Source: Irpex lacteus | Taxonomy: Eukaryota; Basidiomycota; Agaricomycetes; Polyporales; Irpicaceae | DNA: 64,000 bases | NCBI GenBank assembly: GCA_001986395.2 | Contig: MQVO02000001.1 | Coordinates: 1,116,001 to 1,180,000 of the forward strand | Direction: 5' to 3' | In this document: piece by piece, positions 1-14,123 of the stretch | Layout: every line of letters begins with the position of its first letter | Position numbering within the stretch: the stretch's first letter is position 1 | Notes under the pieces: model-generated | The model's input: the letters and a program-made list of their open reading frames with translations, nothing else | Databases searched by the model: none | Told to the model about the DNA's origin: nothing | Position numbers and translations under genes: made by a program

Positions 1-153
1 CAAACCCCCACGACTCATTGTTGTTAGCTATGTACTACTTCCATTTCTACACATCTACATACAAGATACATTCACCCCCGTCAGCTACAGGTCTGCCGTA
101 CATCATCTGTTCTTCCCACCCTTGTCACTATTACAGACCATCAATCAACTGCT

Positions 154-1330
154 TCACTTCGAGACCACGGCGCCATTGCTGGCCGCCTTCCCCTTTGCCA
201 GGTCGTCGATCTGTTCCTGCGACAATCCGTCAAGACGCGCCAAAAGGTAATCAACCTGTTTATCATGACAGCCGCGTAGATCAGTTAGAAGAGTGCATCA
301 AGTATGGGCGTGACATTAAGACGGACCTCAACTTCCTTGGTCAGCGGGATGATGTAGCTCTCGTATAATTCGACTACGCCATCGACGTCGATCTTCGCTG
401 CGTCTCCTCTGGGCTCGCCGTCCGGAGCGAAGTCTTGTGCGTACACCAGGGCTTTCTTGCGCAGACGCTGAAGGAGTTTACGCTCGACTTCTGGTTTGGT
501 AATGAGGGCCTCGAGAGCTTCGCGGTTCGGATTGAGGATGTGGGGGATGAACGCGGCTGGGTTCTCTATGAATTTGGATTCAGAGACGAATTTACCTATG
601 TTGAACAAAGATATGATCAGTATTCGGTTACAGCGTGAAAGTAGAGCAATGTAAACGTGCCATAGTGTACACGTTTGCTTATTGCCTGCAAGACTTCGAC
701 GTCGATCGTCGCAGCACTCCCATAGTTCCCATCATCCTCATACTCATCGTCGCCTTTGACTCCTTTCGAGCGTTTCAAGGCAGAAAGCGTGAGGGTCGCT
801 TGACGGGTGATTCTGGGGATAATATGGCGAACGTAGAAGGAGTATATTGAGGGGTTCACGTTCACTTTGTTGGGGTAGAGTACGGAGGGGTATGCGACAG
901 ACTTGAGAACAGGAGCAGGGAGCTCTGTTATAGGGGTGAAGGGGTATTCATCTGGGCTGTATAGGCAGTGGTTTCGTTATAACATTCATGACATCTGAAT
1001 GATGATTACGAACCTCGTGAATCTCCTGGCTTTCGCTGTACTGCATTCGTTAGATCCTCATCTCCCGCGCCTGGCACCTGCTGATTGATATAACGCACCT
1101 TGGAACGACTCAGTCTCCTTCAAGAACCACTCCAGCCAACTCTTATCAAAGCCGATGTCCTTCAACTCTTGGAAAGCACCGCGCTCGTACGCCCTGGGAT
1201 TGTGCGCGAATTGGGCACGCTCAATCAGGGCAAAGATGATCGTGTCCTCAAGACGAGTGAGGATCCCTCGGATAACGTCCAGATCGAGGGGGTTGTTGTG
1301 CAGAGTAAAGTTGAAGAGTTTGTTCGACAT
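154..1330 (-). CDS. ARO7: Chorismate mutase, five exons
   Basis: Converts chorismate to prephenate, the first committed step to phenylalanine and tyrosine. Exons on the minus strand are 1099-1330, 1014-1035, 661-956, 327-595 and 154-255, giving 306 codons plus stop. The protein reads like the eukaryotic AroQ/Aro7 type: [10 protein letters not shown] in the N-terminal third, [11 protein letters not shown] in the middle, and [17 protein letters not shown] near the end, after FVSESKF and NREALEALI. The yeast enzyme is about 256 residues, so this one is slightly longer, partly from an acidic loop (GDDEYEDDG). The third intron starts with GC instead of GT; no GT donor keeps the conserved HYGKF reading. 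The 22-bp second exon is fixed by frame. No neighbour is functionally linked. Confidence 0.93.
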
Positions 1331-1945
1331 CGTTGTGGTTCAGAACTAAAAGGTCAAGTGGGGTGTTGAATGTAGCCTAGGGACTCTTCGAGGCTGTGAG
1401 TCGCACGCAGTCGCCGGCAGGCTGAGAACAAGAGTGTACCGAGTCAACAAGAGTTGCACGGGGTATTCGCCAGTCGATGTCTTTTGTATGCAGACTGGCG
1501 GTAATGCGACCGCAGGGCGTTGTCTGAGAGCTAGTGTCGGACTGCGAGTTGATCATGGCGAGTCAAGATCACATTTGTTTGTCTAGCGATCACTGAGCGT
1601 TGCGCGGATCTCACACACTCTCTACCACCATGTTACTCTGGTTCGTACGTTTCTGGTGCTTCTCCGACGCTTGTTGTTTTATACTGACATTACATTGTAG
1701 ATTTGCTCGTGACCTGCAGGCTTTTCGGCGATCAAAGCAATGCGTAAATGACAAATGAGCGGGGCGTCCTACAGTGGCTGGCTGACTGTCGGCGTATTTC
1801 AATATCGAAATGTCTTGGTCCCGAAAAGGATACCGACTCAGCTACGCTACTTCATCAGCTTACGGTTGCCCACACGATTGTAGTGCGACTGGAGAAATCC
1901 AGAGTGAAGAGGGCTTAGCACGGGTACAACAGATGGCAGTGGGCA

Positions 1946-1966
1946 CTTCAAGCTTCAAGCTTCAAG
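1946..1966. repeat. Three tandem copies of CTTCAAG
   Basis: Three perfect 7-bp units lie head to tail in the intergenic region. It is probably slippage; no function is visible. Confidence 0.8.
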
Positions 1967-2974
1967 TTGTGCGTGCGCTGCAAATCCTTCATTTCTGATT
2001 GTTCGAATGCTGATTCTGTCCATTGACGTTGATCATGCATATGCATACCCCATATTGCGCCATCGCAGACCCTTGATTCATATTTCACCTCCGAGCCATG
2101 TTAGGATTGGCGACAGCAAGCCGTGTCGTTTAAACGTTCATGCTTGGCCTTTTCACGGGACAGTGAAGACGTAGAAGACTGCTTCGAAAGGTATGGTCCG
2201 CGCAAATCCAGGATCCACGGCACTCATTTTAGCTCTTTTCAGATTATATTCTCACGAATTCAGGGGATGGATGTCTTGTGGTGGTAGTCTTGGCTCTACA
2301 GCTGTCGTGATTATTATGATTGGTAGGAGGGAACTAGAGAACGCTGAACAGAATATTGTGGCGCATGCTCACGCCTTCGGCCTAGCCATCCACTTCGACG
2401 GGCCGCATGGCTCAGTAAGTCATTCCGTTCCGCGTACCTTGTCCAATGCGAGGCCATACTGAGATCTGATAAGGATATTCTCCGCAAGCCACTTCAGATA
2501 CTCATATCGTAATCACCTTCGAATCCCACGTCGACCTCAACCAAAAGTCCAGACTTGTTCCTGAACACTCCTCCAGAAGACCTACCGACCACCACGTTCG
2601 AATGCGAGATGTTGGACTTCCTCCCTTCTAGGAATTTAAAGAGCAGCATGAGCAACCACGGGCAGTAAACAGGCGTTGGTATACTCCTGATAGCAAGGAC
2701 TGAATTGTCCGTCGCTGTTTGAAGTAACTCCATATCCCTACGTTCTAGCCGTGGAGATTGCCACCATCAAGACTCCGAATTGGTTCTCATTTCTCTACGT
2801 CAGTCATGAGACAGAACACGGAAGCACGTTCAGGAGGCCACCAATACGTGGTCCTATACCACCTGGACCCTATTCACACGGTCTCGGTGGGAGGCAAGTC
2901 AGGCTCCATCCGTCCTGCAGATAATCTTGGCGACTATCGACGTTTGGGGTACAATGCTTAGCGTCACTGGCAGG

Positions 2975-2981
2975 TATAAAA
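2975..2981 (+). promoter_or_regulatory. TATA box of THI4
   Basis: A TATAAAA match 92 bp upstream of the THI4 start codon. Strongly expressed fungal genes such as THI4 often have a clear TATA box. I found no TPP riboswitch aptamer in the leader. Confidence 0.6.
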
Positions 2982-3072
2982 GCCATTGAGTTTGACGGGG
3001 GAGAGATCCTTCGTGGGCCCGACGTTCATTCACTCGCATCCTCAAATCGACACCTCTCGCTTTCATTCTACA

Positions 3073-4276
<1,204 letters not shown>

Positions 4277-4692
4277 GTGGGTGTTCGTGGGAGCGACTTC
4301 TCCCGAGATGGAAACAAAAGATAAAGTTGGGACGTCGAAGCCTCGTAGAAACTTGTGTACAAATTTTTTTGTATCCAATCAGCAAAGAACAATGAAAAGG
4401 AATGTCTGTGTACTTGATACCCACGCGTTGGCGATCTAGTTATATGCCCGAAATTGCACATAATGCATGATCAGTGATGTTAGTCGTGCTGTATGATTTA
4501 TCTAAAGAGATTTCCTGATTGGGGCGCTGCACTCCAGCCACATGGCTAATTTGATCTTATCACGCGGATTGCAGTGATGCGCGTTGCCTCTTTCGGATAG
4601 ATTCGTCGGCCGAGGTAGTTGGCTGGCGCTCCGAACTTTACCGCCTCTCCCAGGCCTCGCCAAGTGCATTCCCAACTCTCAGACGTGTTAAG
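4277..4692. other. Intergenic stretch
   Basis: THI4 3' region and promoter of the next gene. No gene seen. Confidence 0.5.
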
Positions 4693-5778
4693 ATGGCTGC
4701 TTGCTTGCGGTTCACGAGAAGGGTTAGTAACTATAGAGGCGCAACCTGAATGTGGCTGTTAACTGCGACTGTAGGTGTGGAAGTCGTTTATTGACAACAA
4801 AGGTGAGAACTCCTAACTCATAGGTCGAAGGGCGAGAGTTAGTACACGGCTGTTGAACTAATCAGAATCGTTCTAGGCCATGACCAGCAATGCTTCCCTA
4901 ACGTAAGCATAACATAGTATTGCTGGGGAAAATAAACGATACATTGTTTTTGTAGTTGAACATTCTCAACGCCAAGCCCGGCTTGGTTGAAGCGTCTCTC
5001 AAGATCGAGCCCTACAATCGTAAGAAGCTATCTCTGCGAGGTTCTCATTGGCCTGCCATCGCTGATATTTTTTCTGAACAGTGAACCGCGTCGGAGTAAG
5101 TCTACTACGTCCTTCGAGCCATGTGCTTGCACACTAACAATTTACCGTCAACGTACAGACAGTCCATGGAGGTCTTATCCTGTCCCTCACGGACACACTC
5201 GGCTCACTGGCTGTGGCGACCAAAGGTCAATACATGACTGGCGTCTCGGTAGATATCGGCACATCCTTCGTTAAGCCTGGAGGTAAGGCAGGTGACATAC
5301 TCACGGCCAAAGCAACTGTCACTGGCATCGGTACGTTTTCGCTATGTTCCGTTACTTCCATACTATACACTCCGGAGAACGTAATCTGATTTGGCTTCTT
5401 TTGATGTCCAGGAAAGTCTCTTGCGTACACCCGTGTCGACTTCTACAACGCCAAGGGTCAACTGGCGGCTTATGGACGTACGTACCATTCCTCCCATTTC
5501 CCTCTATCCCGTCCCATCTACCCTGCCTTCTTCCTTCGTCGTTGCGTCTACAATCTCTTGTTCCGAGCAACTCCCGTCAGGCCCTTGCTGCCACAAACCT
5601 CTTTATGCAGTCTGCATCTTCTGACTAGTATAACTGACACACATATTACTCCCCTCCTGGTGTTTCCTCTGGCGTTACAGATCACACGAAGTACGTCGGA
5701 AAGTCTATCGGACACGAGCAAGATGTCAAGTTCTCAGAAGATGGAGAGAAGGTGATTGAAGGGCAAGATGTCGATTAA
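4693..5778 (+). CDS. Hotdog-fold acyl-CoA thioesterase (PaaI/ACOT13-like), eight exons
   Basis: Predicted to hydrolyse acyl-CoA thioesters. Exons are 4693-4722, 4775-4802, 4877-4902, 4956-5019, 5082-5095, 5159-5330, 5412-5477 and 5681-5778, giving 165 residues, the usual size for this family. The NRVGTVHGGLILSLTDTLGS segment is the family core: the HGG turn followed by the long helix with its acidic residue. SVDIGTSFVKPGGKAGD and YTRVDFYNAKGQL match later strands. Several exons are tiny (14-30 bp); their limits rest on frame and splice consensus. The last intron, about 200 bp, is much longer than the others. Substrate cannot be told from sequence. Confidence 0.85.
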
Positions 5779-6737
5779 TTCAACCTCTACACCATGGCTC
5801 GGTTGGATGATGTTTTTCAATTGGACAGACTCCGTTATCATACGGAACAAAGCCTAAATATTTGGTCTAGTCTGCTTGTAACGCCTTGGAGGTATCAATG
5901 TGAGTCAGCAGCTGCATACGTCTGGCGTTGAATGGACTGGTGTAGTCTATTCATCACAAGATGCTGGCAGTTCCCGGCTACATTTCGTATTCGATGACGC
6001 CAGCACGGAGACGTTCAAATTCTGCTACCTCAGGTGAGCCAGGGATACCCTGCATATTTTCTGAACTCTAACACAAGAGAATAAATGCTTCGGCATATAT
6101 TCCAATTCCGACATCAGACATGTAACCACATCCTCCGTCTGTTATCAAGTACTAGCCTACATGCTCGGCATGAAACGGCCAGTATCAACTACTTCCACCC
6201 TGCAGATTGTCACGATCCGTTGAACTGGACGCTGCTTTTGCATTTACGTACTACGCCATCTCTACAGCACTCGGTCGACGCGAGTTCCATAGACCCGCAT
6301 CATTCCGTACTGCGTGTTGCGCTGGCCTAACTCTGGATTATATCGCGGCGAGTAAGTTTCATATCCGAGTCAATGGTACTGCAGACTAATCTTCCACACT
6401 TAGTTCAGTTCAGCAACGATGGAATTCTGCTCTCAGGTTTACATTCATAACATCCTCCTTGCCCTGGAACACTCAACTTGACGTGAATATGGGTGCTCTG
6501 TACCATTACTCTACCTGGAGCGATCGCGGGTATTGTAGTGGTATTATTTGCTTCAACATAATCTGGACAAGTACATAGTTGAGTATTTTCCCGCGGGTTC
6601 ATCGCGGGAAGAGCCATGCAGCGTCTAACATTGCCATGAGGCTCTACTTTCGCGCTGGCAGTACCGGTGTCCAATCAGCTCCAAAGCGTAGGCCCATTCC
6701 TTACATCTCGCCACCATCCACTCTTCCAGACTTCACC
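5779..6737. other. Intergenic stretch, no gene seen
   Basis: Only short open frames without family resemblance. A frame open from 6579 runs into the next gene, but I prefer the later ATG because the upstream part reads as noise. Confidence 0.45.
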
Positions 6738-7873
6738 ATGTCGCGATCCTCTTCTTCTCCGCTTTCTTATGTCACTCTTCCAGATCCTCAAGCCAGAACT
6801 CCTTCAAGGCAATCACTCCCACCACCATCTTCCCCGCCACCAGCCGCGTCAGCGTCGACATCTTCATCTCAGCCACAATCACGTCCAGTTTCTGAGACCA
6901 AAGCCGAACTCCAAGGTTCAGAACAACGTGCATTCACACAGACCCTGACAGCTGGCCTTGCCGAGCTAACGGATCTTACACTGGCGAACCGATCTGACCT
7001 CGAAGAAGTCAAGCAGCTCATTTACGGCCGATACTCCAAAGAAGATGAATGTAAGGGGAAGTGCAAAGCCCAGTGTGCGGAGATAAGGCATGCTGTGGCT
7101 AGCATTGCTGAGGGACTCACCAGGCGAGCTACCTCGGCGGATGCAGTGCGTACCACGGCTGCAGGCCAAGGTGAGTCAAACCGATACGTTACTCAGATTT
7201 ATGGCCAATAACCCATTCAAGCCACAAATGAGCTGGCTTGCGATCGGAGGACTCCGTAGTACTAGACCGCTCACATTGACAAACTGGCTATCTTTAGCCA
7301 GGCCATCTAGAGTTCGAGACATTCGATTCGCTCGGACATGTGCACGGAACGTCTCCTCGGCTCGGGAACGTCGATGTTTAGACTTCAAACGTTACATTAA
7401 CCGCTGAACTCACACACTCCAGATGAAGATCAGACGAACCGTCTACTGCAAGAGCTCGACGCACTTCACGAGGAGCGCGAGCAAATGGTTAGACAATATA
7501 CAGCAGGTGAGTAAACACGGTCTGAGACTTTTGGCCTCCCTTTCCATCACATGGGTCTGGCTCAACTTCAGCCCTGCGATATTGCATCTTTCTCTCGTAA
7601 CGTCGACTTCTTTTCCGCCACGTTCGACGTCTTTCGAGATTATTTATTCGAACGATGTCGGCGAAGTTGAGACTTCTTGGATAAGGTTGATCAGGAACGT
7701 TATCTAATCACTGATCAGACATTCGCGAGATGCAAGATTATCAGACACACCAGATCATTCGCGCCATTCGTCGCGTGCGTGAGGACAAACGGCCTCAGGC
7801 TCAACAACAAACCCGACAAAGGCAGGAGGGGTCTAGAGCACGCACAACTGGCTCACGAGGAGGTAGAATGTAG
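6738..7873 (+). CDS. Unknown protein with low-complexity N-terminus and coiled coil
   Basis: I do not recognise a family. The best chain is 6738-7170, 7423-7506 and 7719-7873, 223 residues. The first 60 or so residues are rich in Ser, Pro and Gln. The middle and end look helical and charged (NRSDLEEVKQLIYGRY, then LLQELDALHEEREQMV, then IREMQDYQTHQIIRAIRRV), as in a coiled coil. A CKGKCKAQC stretch could bind metal. The tail is Arg/Gly-rich (TGSRGGRM). Both introns in this model are over 200 bp, unusual here, so an exon may be missing. An open stretch around 7571-7670 reads like protein but does not join in frame. Confidence 0.5.
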
Positions 7874-8839
7874 AGTCGCATTGAATAAGTGGAATGATCT
7901 ACCGTTATTGTATGTGTCGCCGAGCAATGTAGATCACATCATAGTTGAGCTGAGGCTGGAACACAATGCTTTGCGGTTCCTCGGAGGTGTAACATTTCCG
8001 CAGTATGGCGACAGGCTCATAGAAGGATTACAATAGTATACGGAGCTACAAACAGTCCGTATCTTCTGATCCCATTTTGCGGTAGGTACGCTTGGGAAAG
8101 CAGTCGGATACAGCGGGTCACGAGGAGATCGAAGATAACGAATAACGAACGCAGAAATCAAGGGCGCATCTTCTCATTTCCGTGCTACGCAAAAAGGCAA
8201 TCTGAAAGAATGATGGGTGTACCCCCGAACTTCTATCGCCTCCTGACCAATCACCGTCTAGCAAATGCGAGAGCTAGAACTGGCGCTCTAGAACACAGCG
8301 TCGCATGCATGGGACGAATCAAGATCGTCATCCTCGTGTTGTGAGTGGATGGTTGGATAGATGGCAGAGATGAGTAATGCGGGGGAATGCAGATAGTGTG
8401 CACGATCGTCCTTGGATAACGCATATACGTATATGTGCGCGCTCCAACGTTACGCTCTATCGATTGTCGTTATCTATCGATGTTATCCACGATGAGCTCG
8501 ATGGAAAGACGATGTTGATGAATGTTCACCGCAGCGAGACAGCGACGACGCCCACGATGGACAGTAGCTCAATAATGCACAGGTTTACACATATGTAGTA
8601 CAGTTGAGACGAGAGACAGGCGTTGAGAGAGAGAGAAGAGAGGTGGTGAGGTGGAGGGGAATAATCGATGGATCGTAATGCGAGGGAGATGCAAGTGGAT
8701 GGAGGGGGAGGATGGTCGTGAATGCATGAGAAGAAAACGAGAGAACGAGAGTCAAAACACTGGATCGCCCCAATTGCTAGCAAGAAAGAAGGCAGTTGGG
8801 GACAGTCTAGTGCTGGTATATGGGGATCGATCAGGAACC
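7874..8839. other. Intergenic stretch, no gene seen
   Basis: Convergent region between the coiled-coil gene and FKBP12. It has a purine-rich patch (about 8620-8750) but no convincing coding signal. Confidence 0.5.
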
Positions 8840-9486
8840 TCAGTTGATGCTGAGCAGCTCAACCTCGAACTTGAGGGTGGAATTGGGTGGGATGACCGGA
8901 GGGAAGCCACGAGAGCCGTATGCCTGATAAAACCCAAATCGCGTAAGCTCTATGTGACCAAAATACAACGAACGTGATCAGAACTCACGTAGTCTGGCGT
9001 GGCGGTCAAGATCGCCTTCGTGCCAACGGACAATTGGGGTACACCTAAGGATATGAAGGTGCACGTGAGCACTAAAACGAGGCATTGCGAATATAGAAAC
9101 CACACGCACCCTCATCCCAGCCCTTGATGACCTTGCCAACGCCGATCTTGGTCTCGAAAGGTGAGCCACTGTAGGAGAGCACGCACGTGCATGTTAGCCA
9201 GACAAAAACGCGTGAATCAGCGTGACTATCGCGTACCGATCCCGGCTGGAGTCGAACTGGGTGCCATCTAGCAGCCGTCCGACGTAGTGGATTGTGACCT
9301 TGTCTGATCGAAGGGAAAGGAGAGACATCAGTCGATGATTGCGGTAGAAAGGGGCATAGATACATACCGCCAGTCTTGGGGAAGTTCTGGCCATCGCCTG
9401 GCGTGATAACTTCGACAGTGACACCCTAGCGAATATAAGTTAGATCTAGCCAGTTGAACGAAGGATTGGAGGGGCGATCGCACCAT
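8840..9486 (-). CDS. FPR1: FKBP12-type peptidyl-prolyl isomerase, six exons
   Basis: A small cytosolic prolyl isomerase, the family target of FK506 and rapamycin. Exons are 9484-9486, 9368-9425, 9237-9303, 9110-9168, 8989-9044 and 8840-8923, giving 108 residues, the standard FKBP12 length. Typical pieces are [37 protein letters not shown], the [12 protein letters not shown] core and [18 protein letters not shown]. The coding part of exon 1 is the ATG alone, followed directly by GTGCGA. No other start gives the conserved MGVTVE beginning. A TTATAA at 9593-9598 may be its TATA element. Confidence 0.95.
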
Positions 9487-12400
9487 GATAGAACAACGAA
9501 CGAGAGAGTGGTTAGAACGGAGAGGACGACTTGAAGGACAGAGACAGGACTGGCGGGTGGTGGAATGGGCTTGTCAGTGGATATGTGGATGCTTATAAGT
9601 AGTCCGGAAGCGGAGTACGGATCTTGATCTATCTGATCTAATAGCCGCGATAGTAGGTGCTGCGATTATTTGGATCTGTGAATTGGCGATGTGCAATAAA
9701 GACAGAGCGACAGGGCGAGAGCGAGGGGGAACAGCGATCGGCGGGCTGGGGCTAGAACATACTCCGGTATGTTATCGATGTCGATGCTGATGAACTGGTT
9801 GTTGTCGTTGCGTATCGATCCTCTCCTTATGTCCGGCGGCACAGTCTCTCTCACTACACGACGAATAAACATATCTACATGGGGCGCTGGCCATGAAGAT
9901 GTTCTTCTCTTTACAAGGTTCAGCTCGTGCCCGCATCGATACATCAAAACAAACAGAACCGCACCAGAGACATGCCAGAACGCGAGGGGAAAGTAATGTG
10001 AGGCAATGACGAAACCTCTACCGATCCATGTCTCCAGATAAACCACCCGTCAGGCGGGGTAGCTAGGTGAGTTGGCAGGGCTGCATGCACGCAGGTACAC
10101 ACGCAGAAGGGTACAAACAGAATACTGAAAAGACACGATAAGGCGAGAGCCAGGCGGCGAGGCAATGTCTTGAGCTCCTTCATTCGTCCACGCATCCAAG
10201 CACGCACGGATAGGATAGGCGGAGGAACTCGAGCCAGTCGTCACCAGTACCCCAGAAAACCAGGACCATCGACCGGCTCGACACAGGCGAACTAGATCCT
10301 CTGCGTCCGTGCCTCCGTCCATGCGTGCTTGGGTGCGTGGTCGAGGGTAGACAACGTCAGATGTTAATCTCCCACGAGGCCCTGTCACGGTAAACCTGCA
10401 GCAATATCACAAGCAGGCTGGCGCGCGGAAGGCCCGATTGACTTTGCCAGGGCTTCCCATTGCAATGAAATGATCCATCTGTATTGCCATCGTCCCGCGA
10501 TCTTCTTTTCCATCGATGGGCATCATAGTTCCAGGCGTTCAAGCAGTTCACCTACCGTCAGCACACACATACATAACAGTTGCAACTTAACCGAAGGGAC
10601 CACCCCTCTTCCCCACTTTCACGCATCAGTGCATCACCGATAGGGAAGACACAACCGGAACCCAGCCCTGGACCAGCCTATTGGTCCAATCGTACTATTC
10701 CTCTTTCGGTCCATGCGTACCATGGCCACGAGCTCCGAGCATCTATCAAGGTAACTCTGCCCCATACGAATGGATCTTGTGATTCATGGATATATTTGAA
10801 GCCTGCTAACGTTAAGCATTAGATAGTTGGCACGCGTCTGCCACGTCCCACACCTAAACAACTGAAATCTAATCACCGATCAGTGCTCACACTCGTAATA
10901 AGTGGACACCGGGCGCAGTAAGCTTTGCATATGGAGTCCGAATCGGACCTGGACTCGTACAGGGTGTATGTGCGCTCTATGCATACACCCCGGAGCACGG
11001 AGGCGGTGAACACATTGCACGCCATTCTCGAACGATTCTCGAATCTGTGTACCATCGGTGGCGTCAGCCTGCGATAAAGATTGTCTACTATCAGCAGACT
11101 TACTGCTATACGCAAGATATGAGAGGGCGTGCTTATCTGAGAGCTCGTCTGCGCCGTGTGTTGCTTGTGAAGGCGACAGACCGACTGGGGATATGGCCTG
11201 CCATTGTAGCAGTCAGCTGAACAACAAGCTCTGAACGGAGGTTTTGCCATACTATAGCACATATAACCTGCCGCAAGTGCCGGACAGATTTCAAGGTTTT
11301 GGATATGGACCTATGAGAGAAGGCAAAATAGGTGCCGTGGACAGTTCGCGGAGTCGCGGACTGAAGATGCTGTATTCAACCTCTGTTGTGTCTTCAAGAA
11401 GAACCTCAGAGTGTCTCGACCGAGGCGTTGTCTCGAATGCCCTAGGTGCTATGTCAGGGATGACGTTGGCGCACCGATGTGTGCGATCTGCGTTTTGCGG
11501 GGTATTTAGGGGTGAATGGATCTGTTGAAAAGCTTTTAGTCACTGACCAGCTCGTGAGAGAGAGGGGAGGATAGACCCGCAAACTGCCACCTCGGTTCTT
11601 CCCTTGTGTCCTCCTATTCGCTGTTCAGACATACACATTCACGATCGTCGTCTTCGGGGACTCACATTTGCTCTCGCACGCGTCATCGCATCTCCGACGG
11701 TGTCTTAGCTTTGCAAAAGCTAAATAGGTGTTTCATCGCGGGAAGGGAAGAAAACTCCCCACACTTCGTAACAATTGCAATTGTAGAGAGTTATCTCAAA
11801 TCTTGAAGCATGAGACCCGGGTCCGGAAGGCTCGCTAAGATGTGCTATAGCACAAAGAGAGGTCCCTCTTAGTAAAGATGAGCTACTTCCGTTGGCGACT
11901 CGATAGAAAGCATCTGCAATCGGTTATGTCTACCGCGGTAGTCTCATACAACTCGCAGCCGAATAGCCAGTAGGAGCTAGAAGCCTTACATCTTGAGATA
12001 GATAGATTGCGTCTCTATTCAGATTTGTGCAGATTGGGTGCGGATAAACTACTCACTGTTCACACTACACACTCCCCCGCTTCGGAGCGCTTATTGTCTT
12101 CCTGAATAACGGAAGCGTTCAGTAACGGAAACTCCAGCTGCGAATTTCCTATCCTAGAGTTTCAGCGCCATGCATACAGATTGTGATAAGCACTCGTGCA
12201 CTCCACTCTTCAGCGAATGCTCTGTGTAGATGTGCTCTTCAGGGCTTGCTATTGGTGCGCTCATGACTGGTCTTCTGCGGTTCATTTCTGCCAGCCCACA
12301 CGGAACTGTCAAATAAACTCCTCGGAGCGCAGACCTGAAGAAATAAATGTTGGACATTGAATAGCTGTTTGACCTCTGATTGATTCGGATACAGATAGAA

Positions 12401-13307
12401 GAGCGACGACTCACCGGAAGGCTATGCACGGTCCGCTCCGTATTATTGTTGAGAAGTACCGAGGAGCGACCATGGGATAAGCCACGCACTGAACCATGGG
12501 ATCAAACGTAGCATCTGCATGACACTTGCGTTCATAGAAGGTAGAAGACTCATGTTCCGGCTCAGCATCCGGGTCCGGACTCTAGGATGGAAGTTGTAGA
12601 CGTCAGACCCTTGTTATGTGATGTGTATGTAAAAGCTGCAAGCAAAAGCACCGCAAAAATGAGGGGTCTCGGTGCAGTTTGAGAGCGGGGAAGCGGATCC
12701 GGGGAAGCCACATGCAAGACGCGAGACGAAGTGCCATAGTACCAGTCAGGGCGTGGCTTCCAGAGATTCTGACCAGTATGGTAATTCCGTTAGACGTTTG
12801 AGGGAAACACTATCGATATGATGGAGTTGCACCTACCTGAACACGCCAGAGTACAAACGAGACTGCGAGCCAAGGCTTCGTGTAGAGCCCAGAGCCTGCG
12901 TGACGCGTCAGTTGCGCACTTTCAGCAGTGCTCGTGCTCTTGGAGCACACTATCATATGATACGCCTGCTTCCCAATATGCTAAATACTCGTGGAAGAAA
13001 ATCAAGGGGCTTACATGCCTACGTACACGAGTTGAGCACGTTGTGGACGCGACTAAAAACACACTCACCACTAACGCCCATCAACTGCCCAATATTGGGC
13101 GCACGTGATCGTAGTACAGCCTGAGACGCCGGCAGCGAAGTAAGTAACGTACTGACTCCCACTAACTTCGACAGGTAGACTAAGTATTACGGTGACGCAG
13201 GGGCTCAGGTATGTATTACTATACTGATACCTTGGCGATAATACACTCATCAATAGGTCAAAGCTATCACTAGCGAACTTGAACTTGAACTCTATCAACA
13301 CTCAAGT
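9487..13307. other. Long gene-poor stretch
   Basis: About 3.8 kb without a gene I can support. Open frames of 60-130 codons on both strands (for example 9666-10046 and 10873-11262, minus) lack motifs, splice logic or protein-like composition. A fast-evolving or noncoding RNA gene could be missed. Confidence 0.4.
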
Positions 13308-13896
13308 ATGCAAAACCACCCATCTGTAAGCATCCTGCAATGTGCAAAAGAATATAGGCACTGAAATAGATATACAGTACCCAGAGCTGTCGTCTCTGTT
13401 TGCCACATATCCACAAACAGCAGGTCCCCTGTTCCAGACATACAATGACCTCAAACTAGGTCTGTCTACGCCCCGATTGCATTTTATCTAATCGTGTTCT
13501 AACTACTTAAACGTGAACTCTGACAGCACAACAATGGGAAGACCTGCAAATCCTTGACCTCCCTGCATGCTCAAGAGGAGGCTTCAAAGGGCGAAGACCC
13601 AATACGGTACGTGAAACCACGCATAGCACCTCTCAGTATGGCTCACGAATGGACGCAGACACAAGTACTCTACGTCGTACCCTGCTCTTTGGCCGAGTCG
13701 CTCTCGATATCATGGTAAACTGAAGTTTCATCTCACTTATGGTTCCTATGTGAGCTCAATTATATACGCCACCAGGTTCGATGAGGCTTTTAAACAGCTG
13801 GGTAAACCTTCTCAGGTATACCTCGCGATCAACGCAGAGGACTCAAACATTGTATACTATAAAATTAGTCCCGGAATTGTCAAACCACCAGTTTAG
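13308..13896 (+). CDS. SEN15: tRNA-splicing endonuclease subunit Sen15, five exons
   Basis: Structural subunit of the nuclear Sen2-Sen34-Sen15-Sen54 complex that cuts introns from tRNA precursors. Exons are 13308-13325, 13378-13459, 13527-13606, 13659-13714 and 13776-13896, giving 118 residues. I recognise the fungal Sen15 pattern YPELSSLFATYPQ, YVVPCSLAESLSISW and, at the end, VYLAINAEDSNIVYYKIS with GIVKPPV as C-terminus. No single open frame covers it, so it is easily missed by ORF calling. The start is the only ATG that keeps a short first exon with a good donor. Identification is from memory of the family. Confidence 0.82.
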
Positions 13897-14123
13897 CTTC
13901 AGCCTACCATTAAAATGGACAAGCTACGCAATGATTGATGTAAGCACACTGTACGTCTACTGATCCCCGTAAGTTTCAGATGGTGAAGTATTAAGCTTCT
14001 ACGAGTTTTTGCACCATGTGCAAGTTTTTCTACAATACATATATCGCTACAGTGTGATAGACACAACCAGAATCCAGATCAACAGTCCACCATCGTCTAC
14101 GCTCAATGCACAAACATCGCCCG

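Larger units (their letters stand above)
1331..3072. other. Intergenic stretch, no gene seen
   Basis: Upstream of both the divergent chorismate mutase and THI4 genes. Open frames here are short and resemble no family I know. It contains a small tandem repeat (1946-1966) and the THI4 TATA box. Regulatory sequence for both genes must lie here. Confidence 0.5.

Noticed and set aside
2880..3072. Possible TPP riboswitch in the THI4 leader
   Set aside because: I looked for the conserved aptamer strings and paired arms and saw none; only a TATA box is supported.
9666..10046. 126-codon minus-strand open frame upstream of FKBP12
   Set aside because: Composition is noise-like, with no motif, no splice partners and a low-complexity leucine-rich end. 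Probably chance.
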